Source of the DNA: Bacillus sp. CECT 9360
GTDB lineage: Bacteria; Bacillota; Bacilli; Bacillales; DSM-1321
DNA: 64,000 nucleotides
Assembly: GCF_918741275.1 (NCBI RefSeq)
Contig: NZ_CAKKNA010000010.1
Location: 124,001-188,000, forward strand
Direction: 5' to 3'
The position numbers and the translations under genes are program-made. The notes under the pieces were generated by a model, which saw only the letters and a list, made by a program, of their open reading frames with translations, was not told the DNA's origin and ran no database searches. Positions 17,661 through 27,493 of the stretch are shown piece after piece (within the stretch, counting starts at the first letter, position 1; each line of letters starts with the position of its first letter).

Positions 17661-18560
17661 ATGGAGAATATCATTACCCAGCTGTTCAATGGGATTAGCT
17701 TAGGTTCGATTATGTTATTAATCGCCATCGGACTTGCGATCACATTCGGATTGATGAATGTCATCAATATGGCACATGGAGAATTGATTATGGTTGGGGC
17801 GTATACGACCTATGTCATCCAAAATATTTTCTCGACTTATTTCCCTTCCTTTTTTTCGTACTACTACTTTATTGCGATCCCTGTTGCTTTTTTAGCTGCC
17901 GGGATGATTGGTTTTTTGATTGAGAAGTTTTTGATTCAATACCTGTATCACCGCCCGTTAGACAGTCTGCTAGCGACATGGGGTGTAAGTTTGATCCTTC
18001 AGCAGACAGCAAGGACGATTTTCGGGGCGCCGAACGTCGCGGTTGAAGCTCCCGGATGGCTGAATGGCGGGGTAGAGATCGCAGGAGCGATATTGCCTTA
18101 TAAGCGATTATTCATTTTAGCCATTGTTATTTTAAGTGTCATCCTCTTATATCTGTACCTGGAGAAATCGGCTTCAGGCCGGAAAATAAGGGCGGTTACC
18201 TTAAATCGTCCAATGGCATCCTGCCTTGGGGTCTCCGTTCGAAAAGTCGATGCGCTTGCGTTTACCATCGGTTCAGGGTTGGCAGGCATTGCGGGCTGTG
18301 CCTTAACAGCGATTGGCTCGATTGGGCCTTCCATCGGGACCTATTATATTGTGGATGCCTTTATGGTCGTGATCTTCGGGGGAATCGGCAAGATTATCGG
18401 TACCGTTTTTGGAGCTTTTGGCGTTGGGCTCGTTTCGACATTTGTCGAATATACCTCAAGCGCCACCACTGCTAAGGTCATGGTCTTTTTAATGATTATC
18501 ATATTCTTGCAATGGCGTCCGTCAGGCCTTGTCTATGTCAAAACACGTTCGCTTGATTGA
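17661..18560 (+). CDS. urtB: Urea ABC transporter permease UrtB
   Basis: 299 residues, hydrophobic throughout, LivH-like. GLMNVINMAHGELIMVGAYTTY near the start and the conserved FGGIGKIIGTVFGAFGVGL loop near the end mark this permease class. Pairs with UrtC to form the membrane channel. ATG after GGAGGTGG. Confidence 0.93.
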   Translation: MENIITQLFNGISLGSIMLLIAIGLAITFGLMNVINMAHGELIMVGAYTTYVIQNIFSTYFPSFFSYYYFIAIPVAFLAAGMIGFLIEKFLIQYLYHRPLDSLLATWGVSLILQQTARTIFGAPNVAVEAPGWLNGGVEIAGAILPYKRLFILAIVILSVILLYLYLEKSASGRKIRAVTLNRPMASCLGVSVRKVDALAFTIGSGLAGIAGCALTAIGSIGPSIGTYYIVDAFMVVIFGGIGKIIGTVFGAFGVGLVSTFVEYTSSATTAKVMVFLMIIIFLQWRPSGLVYVKTRSLD

Positions 18561-18571
18561 GGAGGAGAGTC

Positions 18572-19636
18572 GTGAAAAAAATTACTTATTCGAATTGGGT
18601 GATCTTCCTTGCCTTATTTTTGGCACCCTTTTATTTAACGGAATTTCGCCTTTCCTTATTAGGAAAGTTTTTAGCCTTCGCGATCATCGCGATAGGGATC
18701 TCGCTTATATGGGGACAAACGGGGATCCTAAGCCTCGGCCATGGGGTATACTTTGGAATCGGTGCTTACTGTATGGCGATGCACTTGAAACTCGAAGCGG
18801 CGGGCGGTGCTCTGCCTGATTTTATGAGCTGGAGCGGGGTTTCTTCCCTGCCTTGGTTTTGGGAACCTTTCAAAAGTTTTGGATTTTCCTTGGGCGCTGC
18901 GATCCTTTTGCCGGCACTCCTGTCCTTTGTCCTTGGATATTTAACATTTAAAAATCGGATCAAAGGGGTCTATTTTTCACTTATTTCTCAGGCTATAGTG
19001 GTTATTTTTGTCACGTTATTCATCGGCAACCAGCAATGGACAGGCGGAACAAATGGGCTGACGAACTTTCAGATGGTGCTCGGTTTTTCCCTGACAGATC
19101 CGGTCACCCAAATTGTTTTATATTTTATCACCGCTGCTGTTCTGCTAATTGTATTCTTGCTTTCTAAATTTCTGACCGAAACAAAAGCAGGGAAACTCTT
19201 GGTTGCGATCCGGGATAGTGAGAACAGGACCCGTTTTTTAGGCTATAATTCCACCTTTTATCAGGTGATGGTATATGCGCTTTCTGCGGCGTTTGCCGGG
19301 ATAGCGGGGGTGTTGTTTGTCCTTCAGGTCGGTTTAATTTCTCCGGAAATGATGGGGATCATCCCTTCGATTGAGATGGTGCTTTGGGTTGCGATAGGCG
19401 GACGGACATCCCTTATCGGGGCGATAATCGGTGCGATTGTGACAAATAGCGCCAAAACGTATTTCAGTGAAAACTACCCGGATTATTGGTTATTTTTATT
19501 AGGCATGATGTTTATCAGCATTGTCTTGTTTATGCCGAACGGGATCGTCGGACTCTACCACTCCCTCAGAAAAAAATGGACGCGGACCAAAAAAGTGGAG
19601 GAGGTAAAAAATGAAGCCGATACTGTCATGCAGTGA
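18572..19636 (+). CDS. urtC: Urea ABC transporter permease UrtC
   Basis: 354 residues, LivM-like. LIWGQTGILSLGHGVYFGIGAY and the VAIGGRTSLIGAIIGAIV loop are typical. GTG at 18572 is the likely start because GAGGAGGAG lies directly before it; the upstream in-frame TTG lies at the ribosome site itself. Its 3' end overlaps urtD by 26 bases. Confidence 0.92.
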   Translation: MKKITYSNWVIFLALFLAPFYLTEFRLSLLGKFLAFAIIAIGISLIWGQTGILSLGHGVYFGIGAYCMAMHLKLEAAGGALPDFMSWSGVSSLPWFWEPFKSFGFSLGAAILLPALLSFVLGYLTFKNRIKGVYFSLISQAIVVIFVTLFIGNQQWTGGTNGLTNFQMVLGFSLTDPVTQIVLYFITAAVLLIVFLLSKFLTETKAGKLLVAIRDSENRTRFLGYNSTFYQVMVYALSAAFAGIAGVLFVLQVGLISPEMMGIIPSIEMVLWVAIGGRTSLIGAIIGAIVTNSAKTYFSENYPDYWLFLLGMMFISIVLFMPNGIVGLYHSLRKKWTRTKKVEEVKNEADTVMQ

Positions 19637-20354
19637 TGTCAGAGTAACCTTTCATGGGTTTCATGCCCTTCAAGGAGTCACATTGGACATCGAACCGAAT
19701 GAAATTCATTTCTTAATTGGACCGAATGGAGCGGGCAAGACCACTTTGCTCGATACGATATGCGGAAAGACGAAGCCGTCTAGTGGTGACATCATGTTTG
19801 GGGAACAAATCGCACTTACAAAGAAAAAAGAGTATGAGATAGCGAGACTCGGTGTGAAACGAAAATTCCAGACGCCATCGGTTTTTCTGCAGTTAACCGT
19901 CCAGGAAAACCTCGAACTGGCCGTGCTTTCTTCTGAAAAAACCTCCGCACTTTTCAGGAGGAAACTGAAAAAGAAAGCAGAAGAAAAAGTACTCGAGATC
20001 CTTTCATTTACAGATTTATATGAATTTCGGGGGATGCAGGCGGGTTCGCTATCACATGGTCAAAAGCAGTGGCTGGAAATTGGGATGCAGCTTGTTACCG
20101 ACCCGCAGCTTTTGCTGCTGGATGAACCCATCGCAGGCATGAGCGGCTATGAGCGCGAGCGAACCGGAAAACTGATTCATGATATCGCAAAAAAATGCGC
20201 GGTCGTTACAGTGGAACACGATATGGATTTCGTTAAACAATTTTCACAAACCGTTACCGTGATGAGTGAAGGGAAGGTTTTATGTAAAGGTACAATGGAA
20301 GAAATTCAGCAGAATAAGCAAGTAGCCGAAATTTACCTGGGAAGGAGGGAATGA
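19611..20354 (+). CDS. urtD: Urea ABC transporter ATPase UrtD
   Basis: 247 residues. Walker A GPNGAGKTTLLDT, degenerate signature LSHGQKQWLEIGMQL as usual for UrtD/LivG-like proteins, Walker B LLLDEPIAGM, switch histidine in VEHDMDF. One of two ATPases of the urea importer. ATG after GGAGGAGG inside the end of urtC. Confidence 0.94.
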   Translation: MKPILSCSDVRVTFHGFHALQGVTLDIEPNEIHFLIGPNGAGKTTLLDTICGKTKPSSGDIMFGEQIALTKKKEYEIARLGVKRKFQTPSVFLQLTVQENLELAVLSSEKTSALFRRKLKKKAEEKVLEILSFTDLYEFRGMQAGSLSHGQKQWLEIGMQLVTDPQLLLLDEPIAGMSGYERERTGKLIHDIAKKCAVVTVEHDMDFVKQFSQTVTVMSEGKVLCKGTMEEIQQNKQVAEIYLGRRE

Positions 20355-20358
20355 AGCT

Positions 20359-21054
20359 ATGCTGTCAGTGGAAAAAGTAGCGGTTGGCTATCAGGACAGC
20401 CGGGTCCTGTATAATATGTCCCTTCAGGTGGAAAAAGGCAGGCTTGTCGGCATTCTTGGCAGAAATGGGGTAGGCAAAACAACCTTGTTAAAAGCGATCG
20501 TCGGTTTACTTAAGGTGCAGGAAGGTTCCATCATGATAAATGATGACGAGATTACCGCCAAGGAACCTGAAAAAAGGGTGAAGAAGGGTATTGGATATAT
20601 CCCGCAAGGACGCGAAATCTTCCCTACTTTAACGGTCGAAGAAAATTTGCTGCTAGGATTGGAAGCGCGGAAATCCAAGACCAAGACTGTACCTGCAGAA
20701 GTACTCGAATTATTCCCGGTTTTACCGGATATGCTTCATCGAAAAGGAGGCGATTTAAGCGGCGGACAGCAGCAGCAGCTGGCCTTTGCCCGCGCGCTTG
20801 TCGGAGAACCCTCTATTCTTCTGCTGGATGAACCGACGGAAGGGATTCAGCCATCGATTGTATCCCGCATTCAAGAAGTGATATTAACTTTGGCGAGAGA
20901 GAACAATATTGGTATCATGATGGTGGATCATAATATCGATTTTCTCTTGGATAATGCCGATTATATTTACGTCATTGATAGAGGGACGGTCATGCTTGAA
21001 GGAAAACCGCAAGCTCTTGATAAGTATTTATTACAAGGGTATTTGACCGTTTAA
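20359..21054 (+). CDS. urtE: Urea ABC transporter ATPase UrtE
   Basis: 231 residues, LivF-like. Walker A GRNGVGKTTLLKAI, signature LSGGQQQQLAFARAL, Walker B LLLDEPTEGIQPS, switch VDHNIDF. The IPQGREIFPTLTVEENL segment is characteristic of the UrtE/LivF branch. Last gene of the operon, followed by a strong terminator. Confidence 0.94.
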   Translation: MLSVEKVAVGYQDSRVLYNMSLQVEKGRLVGILGRNGVGKTTLLKAIVGLLKVQEGSIMINDDEITAKEPEKRVKKGIGYIPQGREIFPTLTVEENLLLGLEARKSKTKTVPAEVLELFPVLPDMLHRKGGDLSGGQQQQLAFARALVGEPSILLLDEPTEGIQPSIVSRIQEVILTLARENNIGIMMVDHNIDFLLDNADYIYVIDRGTVMLEGKPQALDKYLLQGYLTV

Positions 21055-21076
21055 CAAGCTTAATAGATTTAGTTTG

Positions 21077-21108
21077 CTGGTCACGGATTTCTCCGTGGCC
21101 AGTTTTTT
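21077..21108 (+). terminator. urt operon terminator
   Basis: CTGGTCACGGA (21077-21087) with TCCGTGGCCAG (21092-21102), then six T. Strong Rho-independent form. Confidence 0.88.
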
Positions 21109-21190
21109 AATTTTAAGCATATGTGAATTTATAGTGCCCATAACAGACTATTTTATATACTGTCTAATAGTCCGTTTTATAAGATAACAA

Positions 21191-21217
21191 AACTCCCCAT
21201 CACCTTAATGGGGAGTT
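21191..21217 (-). terminator. Terminator of the lyase/GntR operon
   Basis: AACTCCCCAT (21191-21200) pairs with ATGGGGAGTT (21208-21217); read on the minus strand it continues into TTTTGTTAT. Ends the minus-strand operon just after the lyase stop. Confidence 0.75.
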
Positions 21218-21223
21218 ATCCCT

Positions 21224-22108
21224 TTATGCAATTCCGGACTTCATGAGCATTCCATCCAAAGAACGCTCCATGTTTTTTTCCATCCACTTAGCTATATCAA
21301 GGAGTTGATTCAAATCTGTTCCCGTTTCAATTCCCATTCCATGAAACATATTCACCATATCTTCTGTGCATACATTGCCGACCGCCTTTGGAGCGAATGG
21401 ACATCCTCCTAATCCTGCTATCGAAGAATCAAACCGATTAACCCCAGCCTGATAACCGGCTAGCGTGTTTGCCAACCCTAGTCCCCTCGTGTTATGAAAA
21501 TGAAGTCCTAAAGACAAATCAGAGCCAAAAGCATCTTTAAATGCTTTAATGACATTTTGGACTTGAAACGGATTGGCCATTCCGGTCGTATCAGCTAGGG
21601 TGATTTTCTTACAGCCTGCTGCTAGAAACTTTTCAGCAACTTCCAATACTTGAGATAAAGGCACATTACCTTCAAATGGGCAACCAAATGCAGTTCCTAG
21701 AACGCCTGCTGCCTCTTTATCAGCTTCGACACCTTCTTGAATGACCTTCGATAATTCTTCTACAGCCTGCCCTACAGTTCTTTTCGCATTCCTCAAATTA
21801 AATTGATCACTTGTAGCTGTTACCACATGCAAGAAGTCAACGTTTGTCTGCAAGGCCCGCTCCAGACCCGATCGGCTTAAGACGAGTCCAGCATATGTAA
21901 CATTATCTCTTTTCGGAAGTAGGCGCAAGACTTCCTCAGCATCTGCCATTTGTGGAACGACTTTTGGGTTAACGAATGAAACGGCTTCGATATTGCGCAT
22001 TCCAGCATCGATCAGGCGGGTGATTAATTCTACTTTTGTTTCAGTGGAAATGATTTTACTTTCATTTTGCAATCCATCACGGGGGCCTACTTCACAAATT
22101 TCGATCAT
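21224..22108 (-). CDS. HMG-CoA lyase family protein, candidate (R)-citramalyl-CoA lyase
   Basis: 294 residues. EVGPRDGLQNE at the N-terminus, LHFHNTRGLGLANTLAG metal-ligand histidines and the catalytic-cysteine loop IAGLGGCPFAPKAVGN place it in the HMG-CoA lyase family of DRE-TIM metalloenzymes. Members cleave HMG-CoA to acetoacetate and acetyl-CoA, but the Chloroflexus (R)-citramalyl-CoA lyase is also in this family. With no other leucine-degradation genes nearby, but a CoA-transferase and LeuCD divergent to it, citramalyl-CoA cleavage to pyruvate and acetyl-CoA is my inference. Second gene after the regulator, overlapping it by four bases. Confidence 0.82.
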   Translation of the reverse strand: MIEICEVGPRDGLQNESKIISTETKVELITRLIDAGMRNIEAVSFVNPKVVPQMADAEEVLRLLPKRDNVTYAGLVLSRSGLERALQTNVDFLHVVTATSDQFNLRNAKRTVGQAVEELSKVIQEGVEADKEAAGVLGTAFGCPFEGNVPLSQVLEVAEKFLAAGCKKITLADTTGMANPFQVQNVIKAFKDAFGSDLSLGLHFHNTRGLGLANTLAGYQAGVNRFDSSIAGLGGCPFAPKAVGNVCTEDMVNMFHGMGIETGTDLNQLLDIAKWMEKNMERSLDGMLMKSGIA

Positions 22109-22776
22109 GAATCTTCCTCCTTTAATAGATGACTATTTTTTATTTTTTCAAGATGCCTTAGCACGTGATCGCGTCCTTGATAAATGTGTTCATGCATCGC
22201 AATTCGCGCACGCTCGGGTTCTTTATTTTTAATAGCTTGGAGAATAATCTTATGAACCTCAAGAGATTGTTTCAGTTGGAAGTGGTTATACCAGTAAAAA
22301 GACCGAAACACGACTGGAACAACGACAACCTTTGAGATATGAAAATAGATATGTGAGTTCTTAGAGGCAGCGACAATCGCGTTATGAAATTCCTGATTCA
22401 CATCGACAATTTCCTTAATGCTGTCCATATCCGCTTCAATATACTGAGTAATTGCCTTTTCGTATAAGGAATTGGCTTTTTCCATTCTCTTTAAATCTTC
22501 GCTTGTGCGATAAATGGCTGCCTGGCTTGCGCCATAGCCCTCCAGCAAGGTTCTTAAATCGTATATCTGCCGGATATCTTCTTTAGTAAAATGTCTAACG
22601 CTGACTCCACGCTTTAAGGGTACAACCAATCCTTCCGCTTCCAACTGTTTAATTGCTTCTCTAACAGGTGTCCTGCTTAAGTTCAATTCCTTTGCCAGTG
22701 ACTCTTCAGCTAGCCTCATTCCCGGCTCATATTTTCCTTGAATAATTGCATCTTTTATAAATTCGTATGCATACAT
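22105..22776 (-). CDS. GntR family repressor with FCD (FadR-C) domain
   Basis: 223 residues. N-terminal winged helix (MRLAEESLAKELNLSRTPVREAIKQLEAEGLV) and C-terminal all-helical FCD ligand domain (LRTLLEGYGASQAAI, NQEFHNAIVAASKN, MHEHIYQGRDHVLRHLEK) with histidines that usually bind a metal and a carboxylate ligand. Transcribed with the lyase and divergent from the CoA-transferase operon; the gap holds three TTGTATACAA palindromes typical of this regulator class. The ATG at 22776 fits the GAGGTG spacing better than the adjacent TTG at 22779. Probably an autoregulating repressor released by the pathway substrate. Confidence 0.88.
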   Translation of the reverse strand: MYAYEFIKDAIIQGKYEPGMRLAEESLAKELNLSRTPVREAIKQLEAEGLVVPLKRGVSVRHFTKEDIRQIYDLRTLLEGYGASQAAIYRTSEDLKRMEKANSLYEKAITQYIEADMDSIKEIVDVNQEFHNAIVAASKNSHIYFHISKVVVVPVVFRSFYWYNHFQLKQSLEVHKIILQAIKNKEPERARIAMHEHIYQGRDHVLRHLEKIKNSHLLKEEDS

Positions 22777-22797
22777 CAATTAACACCTCACGTGTCT

Positions 22798-22809
22798 ATT
22801 GTATACAAT
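22798..22809. promoter_or_regulatory. GntR operator O1
   Basis: Perfect 12-bp palindrome ATTGTATACAAT about 20 bp before the GntR start; placed for autoregulation. Confidence 0.8.
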
Positions 22810-22903
22810 GCGAAAAAATATTTCAATAATATTCTGATAATTAGTAATGAAAGCGGTTTATTCAATGTTTTTTGAATAAAAATATGTATTTTTAAAAATA
22901 CAG

Positions 22904-22941
22904 TTGACTTATTGTATACAAAAGATTAAATTTGTATACAA
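22904..22941 (+). promoter_or_regulatory. Catabolic operon promoter with GntR operators O2 and O3
   Basis: TTGACT at 22904-22909 and TAAATT at 22927-22932 (17-bp spacer). Operator TTGTATACAA at 22912-22921 fills the spacer and a second copy at 22932-22941 begins at the last base of the -10 box. This geometry should block RNA polymerase. Confidence 0.75.
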
Positions 22942-23014
22942 GATTAAGAAAATTTTGATTTATAAGTTTTCTGCCTGCATATATAAACTATTAGCACGGA
23001 CAGGAGTGATCAGA

Positions 23015-24217
23015 TTGACAGAAAATCGTTTGCCTTTGGAAAATTTACGTGTTATTGAACTTGGAACCCTATTAGCTGGCCCCTTTTCGGGAAGGTTGCT
23101 TGCCGATTTTGGTGCTGAGGTCATTAAAGTAGAACCGCCCGGTAAGGAAGACCCGATGAGAAACTGGGGAAAGTCAAAAGATGGTGTGGGGCTCTGGTGG
23201 CCGATTCAATCAAGGAATAAAAAATCAATCACGCTTAATTTACGGGAAGAAGCAGGTCAAGCCATTTTACGGGAACTAGTGAAAGACACCGATATCATTA
23301 TCGAAAACTTCCGCCCTGGAACAATGGAAAAGTGGAATTTATCCTACGAGAAGTTAGCTGAGATCAATCCGCGAATTATTATGGTCAGAACTTCCGGCTT
23401 TGGGCAAACAGGACCCTATAAACATCGTGCAGGATTCGGAAGTGTAGGAGAAGCAATGGGTGGTTTGCGGTATGTGACAGGATTTCCAGATCGGCCGCCT
23501 TCAAGAATTGGGATATCAATCGGTGATACCCTTGCTGCCTTATTTGCCACGATTGGCTGTCTGGTGGCAGTACACGAGAGAGAACAGTCCGGAAAAGGCC
23601 AGGTTGTTGACACCGCATTGTACGAATCGGTATTTTCAATCATGGAAAGCATCATTCCGGATTACTTGCTGGCAGGTTATGTGAGGGAGCGAATGGGCAA
23701 TATTCTTCCTGGAGTAGCTCCTTCCAATATTTATTTTACAAAAGATAAAACATACATCGTGATAGGTGCAAATGCAGACAATGTGTTTCGCAGGCTTTCT
23801 GAAGCGATGGATCAGCCGGAACTGGCGGATGACCCCAGGTTTGCAACGCACAATGGCAGAGGTGAAAATATGAAGCTATTGGATTCCATGATTGAGGAGT
23901 GGACAAAAACACTGCCTGCAAAAGAGGCACTCCAGATTCTTGAGGAAAAAGGAGTACCATCCGGACTCATTTATTCCGCAAAAGAAATCCTGGAGGATCC
24001 TCACTATAAAGAAAGAGAAATGATCATAAATGTTGAGCATCCGGAATTAGGGGACTTTTCAATGCCAGGAGTCGTTCCGAAGCTAAGCAGAACCCCGGGT
24101 CAAGTGAAGCACGCAGGCGCTGAAGTAGTTGGAAAACATAATGACGAAGTATACGGAAAAATACTTGGTTACAGTAAAGAAACAATGGAAGAATTAAAGA
24201 ATGCTAATGTCATATAA
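23015..24217 (+). CDS. Family III (CaiB/BaiF) CoA-transferase, candidate citramalate CoA-transferase
   Basis: 400 residues from TTG at 23015 (CAGGAGTG upstream); longer in-frame starts would begin within the promoter. [53 protein letters not shown] and the catalytic aspartate in [11 protein letters not shown] (about residue 199) define family III. The family moves CoA from succinyl-CoA or similar donors to carboxylic acids; succinyl-CoA:citramalate CoA-transferase is a known member. First gene of a long operon, with 14 bases to leuC. Confidence 0.85.
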   Translation: MTENRLPLENLRVIELGTLLAGPFSGRLLADFGAEVIKVEPPGKEDPMRNWGKSKDGVGLWWPIQSRNKKSITLNLREEAGQAILRELVKDTDIIIENFRPGTMEKWNLSYEKLAEINPRIIMVRTSGFGQTGPYKHRAGFGSVGEAMGGLRYVTGFPDRPPSRIGISIGDTLAALFATIGCLVAVHEREQSGKGQVVDTALYESVFSIMESIIPDYLLAGYVRERMGNILPGVAPSNIYFTKDKTYIVIGANADNVFRRLSEAMDQPELADDPRFATHNGRGENMKLLDSMIEEWTKTLPAKEALQILEEKGVPSGLIYSAKEILEDPHYKEREMIINVEHPELGDFSMPGVVPKLSRTPGQVKHAGAEVVGKHNDEVYGKILGYSKETMEELKNANVI

Positions 24218-24231
24218 AAAGGGGTGACATA

Positions 24232-25656
24232 ATGGGAAAAACCTTATATGAAAAGATTTGGGAAAATCATCTTGTTCATGAAGAGGAAAATCAGCCGACG
24301 CTCCTGTTCATTGATTTGCATCTTACGCATGAAGTTACTTCACCACAGGCTTTCGAAGGGTTAAGGATGAAAGGTCGGAAGGTGAGAAGACCGGATTTAA
24401 CACTTGCAACAATGGACCATAGCATTCCAACAAGGAATCGAGACCTGCCGTTTACAGATGAAATTGCTAAAAAACAAGTGAACGCACTGGTTGAAAACTG
24501 CCGAGAATTCGGGATAAAGCTATTTGATTTGAAAAGTCGAAATCAAGGGATTGTTCATGTTATAGCACCAGAACTCGGAATTACTCAGCCTGGTCAGACA
24601 ATTGTATGCGGTGACAGCCATACTTCCACTCATGGAGCCTTTGGTGCTCTTGCGTTTGGAATTGGAACCAGTGAAGTGGAACATGTACTCGCAACGCAAA
24701 CTTTGAAGCAATATAAGTCGAAAACACTGTCGATTAATATCAATGGAGAGCTTCCAACCGGAACGACTTCCAAAGATTTAATTCTAGCTCTCATTGGAAA
24801 GTTCGGGCATGACTTTGCGACTGGCTATGTAATTGAATACCGTGGTGAAGCGGTTCGGAAACTGTCGATGGAAGAACGGATGACGATTTGTAATATGTCG
24901 ATAGAAATGGGTGGAAGAGCAGGCTTAATCGAGCCGGATGAAACAACATTCCAATACCTGAAAGACAAAGAATGTGCCCCCAAAGGACGTGAATGGGAAG
25001 CAGCTTTAACAGAGTGGAAAAAGCTTTATTCCGATTCGGATGCGGTTTTCGATTTAACAGTCGAGTTTGACTCATCCGAGGTAATTCCACAAGTGACATG
25101 GGGAACAATTCCTAGTCAGGTAACTGGTATAACAGGAAAAGTTCCTTCCATTGCTGAACTTCCGGATAGTCAAAAAAGAGCAGCGGAAAAAGCTCTGAAT
25201 TATATAGGGTTGGCTGAAAATACGCCAATAACAGAAATAACCATAAATAAGGTCTTTATCGGTTCCTGTACAAATAGCCGTATTGAGGATCTGCGAAAAG
25301 CAGCAAAAATAGTTAATGGTTATAAGATTGCTGGCAATGTTACGGCTTTAGTAGTTCCTGGTTCCCAGTTAGTTAAAATACAAGCTGAAAATGAAGGGCT
25401 GAATCAGATTTTTACTGATGCTGGGTTTGAGTGGCGGGAAGCAGGCTGCAGCATGTGTCTTGGGATGAATGAAGATATTGTCCTGCCTGATGAACGCTGT
25501 GCTTCAACCTCCAACCGTAATTTCGAAGGCAGGCAGGGGCGGAATGCAAGAACGCATTTGGTTAGTCCGGAAATGGCCGCCGCCGCAGCAATCAAAGGCC
25601 ATTTTGTCGACGTCAGAACATGGCCATCAAAAACGGCGGAGGAGGTAAATCTATGA
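24232..25656 (+). CDS. Aconitase-family hydratase large subunit (LeuC-like)
   Basis: 474 residues. [25 protein letters not shown] and the three iron-sulfur cysteines, one in [13 protein letters not shown] and two in [10 protein letters not shown], are intact. Full similarity to LeuC of isopropylmalate isomerase. There is no leuA or leuB beside it and it lies in a regulated catabolic operon, so a citraconate/citramalate (or related methylated C4-C5 acid) hydratase is more likely than leucine biosynthesis; isopropylmalate isomerases are known to hydrate citraconate. Overlaps leuD by four bases. Confidence 0.88.
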   Translation: MGKTLYEKIWENHLVHEEENQPTLLFIDLHLTHEVTSPQAFEGLRMKGRKVRRPDLTLATMDHSIPTRNRDLPFTDEIAKKQVNALVENCREFGIKLFDLKSRNQGIVHVIAPELGITQPGQTIVCGDSHTSTHGAFGALAFGIGTSEVEHVLATQTLKQYKSKTLSININGELPTGTTSKDLILALIGKFGHDFATGYVIEYRGEAVRKLSMEERMTICNMSIEMGGRAGLIEPDETTFQYLKDKECAPKGREWEAALTEWKKLYSDSDAVFDLTVEFDSSEVIPQVTWGTIPSQVTGITGKVPSIAELPDSQKRAAEKALNYIGLAENTPITEITINKVFIGSCTNSRIEDLRKAAKIVNGYKIAGNVTALVVPGSQLVKIQAENEGLNQIFTDAGFEWREAGCSMCLGMNEDIVLPDERCASTSNRNFEGRQGRNARTHLVSPEMAAAAAIKGHFVDVRTWPSKTAEEVNL

Positions 25657-26282
25657 CACAAACATTTACGAATTTTACGGACATCGTTGCTCCGTTGGAT
25701 GTAGTTAATGTTGACACAGATGCGATTATTCCAAAGCAATTTTTAAAACGAATTGAAAGAACCGGCTTCGGGCAATTTCTTTTCTATGACTGGCGTTTTG
25801 AGGATGGAAAAGAGAAGGCATCTTTTATATTAAATCAAGCAGAATACCGAAATGCAGGGATACTATTAGGACGTAAGAATTTTGGTTGCGGTTCTTCAAG
25901 AGAGCATGCTCCATGGGCAATCGCTGATTTTGGCATAAAGGTGATCATTGCCCCAACATTCGCTGATATTTTTTATAACAATTGCTTTAAAAACGGAATA
26001 CTGCCCATCGAACTTAGTGAAGAAGAAGTAGAACAGTTATTTCAAAATACAGCGAAATTAAAAGGTTACCAGTTATCGATAGATTTAGAGAATCAAACTG
26101 TGACAGACAATCAAAGGTTTGTAAGTCACTTTAGAGTTGCCCCTTACCGAAAAGAACTGTTGTTAAAAGGGCTGGACGAGATTGGTTCTTCGCTAAAATT
26201 TGAAGATGAGATTGCCACCTTTGAAAAGCAGCATAAGATTTTTTACAAGCTCGATTCTGAGGCTTCTGTACAAAACTCTTAG
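25653..26282 (+). CDS. Aconitase-family hydratase small subunit (LeuD-like)
   Basis: 209 residues. [23 protein letters not shown] and the substrate loop [17 protein letters not shown] match LeuD. Forms the swivelling domain of the heterodimeric hydratase with the preceding gene. ATG at 25653 follows GGAGGAGG and overlaps the LeuC stop. Confidence 0.9.
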   Translation: MTQTFTNFTDIVAPLDVVNVDTDAIIPKQFLKRIERTGFGQFLFYDWRFEDGKEKASFILNQAEYRNAGILLGRKNFGCGSSREHAPWAIADFGIKVIIAPTFADIFYNNCFKNGILPIELSEEEVEQLFQNTAKLKGYQLSIDLENQTVTDNQRFVSHFRVAPYRKELLLKGLDEIGSSLKFEDEIATFEKQHKIFYKLDSEASVQNS

Positions 26283-26337
26283 AATATTAAAAAGAAAAAT
26301 GAAAGCGGTAACACTAAATTAATAAGGAGGGTTATTG

Positions 26338-27402
26338 ATGAACTGGAAAAAAACGATGACGTTAGGAAAGTTTGCTGTTTTGATGATGATGATGGTTTTT
26401 GTTGTTTCAGGCTGTGGGGGGCAACAATCGGCTGGTGGATCTTCTTCAAGTAAAGGTAGCGGAGGAGATAAAATGGATGAAATTGATATTTCAGTTACCC
26501 ATTATCCGACTGGCCTATATGCGGTTCCTTACGATGTAGGAATGGAGAAGGGTTTCTTTGAAGAAGAAGGGATAAAAATTAATAAGATTGTTGGTAGCGG
26601 CGGTGGTGGAACGACGGTAAGGAATGTATTGTCAGGTGATCTTCCGTTTGGTGATGTGTCAACATCTGCTGTTCTTCAGTCGTATCTGGCTGGTGCGCCA
26701 TTGAAAATTGTCGGTGGAGGAGTGCAAAGTGTTAGTGACCTTGTCTATGTAACACGCAAGGATGCTGATATTGAAAAAGTCGAGGATATGGTGGGGAAGA
26801 CATGGGCGTTCACGAATCCTGGCTCTGTAACGGAAACGACATCGCAGTTAATTTTTGATTCAGCAGGTGTTGATCCTAAGTCTTTAGAGTTGGTGGCATC
26901 GGGTGGAGTTAGTGAAGGATTAACCATGTTGCAGGCGAAAGAAGTCGATGCAACATTAATGATGGAACCGGCCTATTCGGTCCAGAAGGATGATTGGAAG
27001 ACTTTATTCCGTGTTTCGGATCATGTCCCTAATTACCAGCAGAGCGTTATCATCACTAGTCCGCAGTTAATCAAGGAAAATCCAGATTTGGTCAAACGTT
27101 TCTTGAAGGCATATCAAAAATCAGTGGAATGGACATATGCTAATCCGGAAGAAGCCGGGAAGATTTTTGCCAAATCTGCTGAAATCGATGAGGTCGCATC
27201 AGTAGCCGCAATCAAGGATCTTGCTGATAAGAAGCACTGGAGCAGCAAAATCGAAGCTGATTCGATTAATAATGTCGTCAAGGGTATGCAGATGGCCAAT
27301 ACTTTAAAGAAGGATCAGGAAATTCTCTGGGATGAAGTTCTTGACATGGACTTTCTTCCAGAAGATCAAAGGCTGGATCCTAAAGATCTGAAAAAGAATT
27401 AA
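26338..27402 (+). CDS. ABC transporter substrate-binding lipoprotein (SsuA/NMT1 type)
   Basis: 354 residues. Lipobox FVVSGC, glycine/serine linker, then the NMT1/SsuA-like fold (THYPTGLYAVPYDVGMEKGFFEEEG, GVQSVSDLVYVTRKDADI, AKEVDATLMMEPAYSVQ). Family members bind sulfonates, nitrate, pyrimidine precursors or aromatic acids. Here the neighbours suggest a small unsaturated or hydroxylated dicarboxylate. ATG at 26338 has better spacing to AAGGAGG than the preceding TTG. Confidence 0.85.
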   Translation: MNWKKTMTLGKFAVLMMMMVFVVSGCGGQQSAGGSSSSKGSGGDKMDEIDISVTHYPTGLYAVPYDVGMEKGFFEEEGIKINKIVGSGGGGTTVRNVLSGDLPFGDVSTSAVLQSYLAGAPLKIVGGGVQSVSDLVYVTRKDADIEKVEDMVGKTWAFTNPGSVTETTSQLIFDSAGVDPKSLELVASGGVSEGLTMLQAKEVDATLMMEPAYSVQKDDWKTLFRVSDHVPNYQQSVIITSPQLIKENPDLVKRFLKAYQKSVEWTYANPEEAGKIFAKSAEIDEVASVAAIKDLADKKHWSSKIEADSINNVVKGMQMANTLKKDQEILWDEVLDMDFLPEDQRLDPKDLKKN

Positions 27403-27493
27403 TAATTTTGGTTTTGAAGCGATGCCGGTGATGAATTTATATCGACCGGCCGCTTCCATTCATTACTATCTTTTAGCAAAGGAGCGGACATTA

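Noticed and set aside
24232-26282. LeuCD as part of leucine biosynthesis
   Set aside because: No leuA, leuB or ilv genes nearby, and the genes are embedded in a GntR-controlled catabolic and transport operon.
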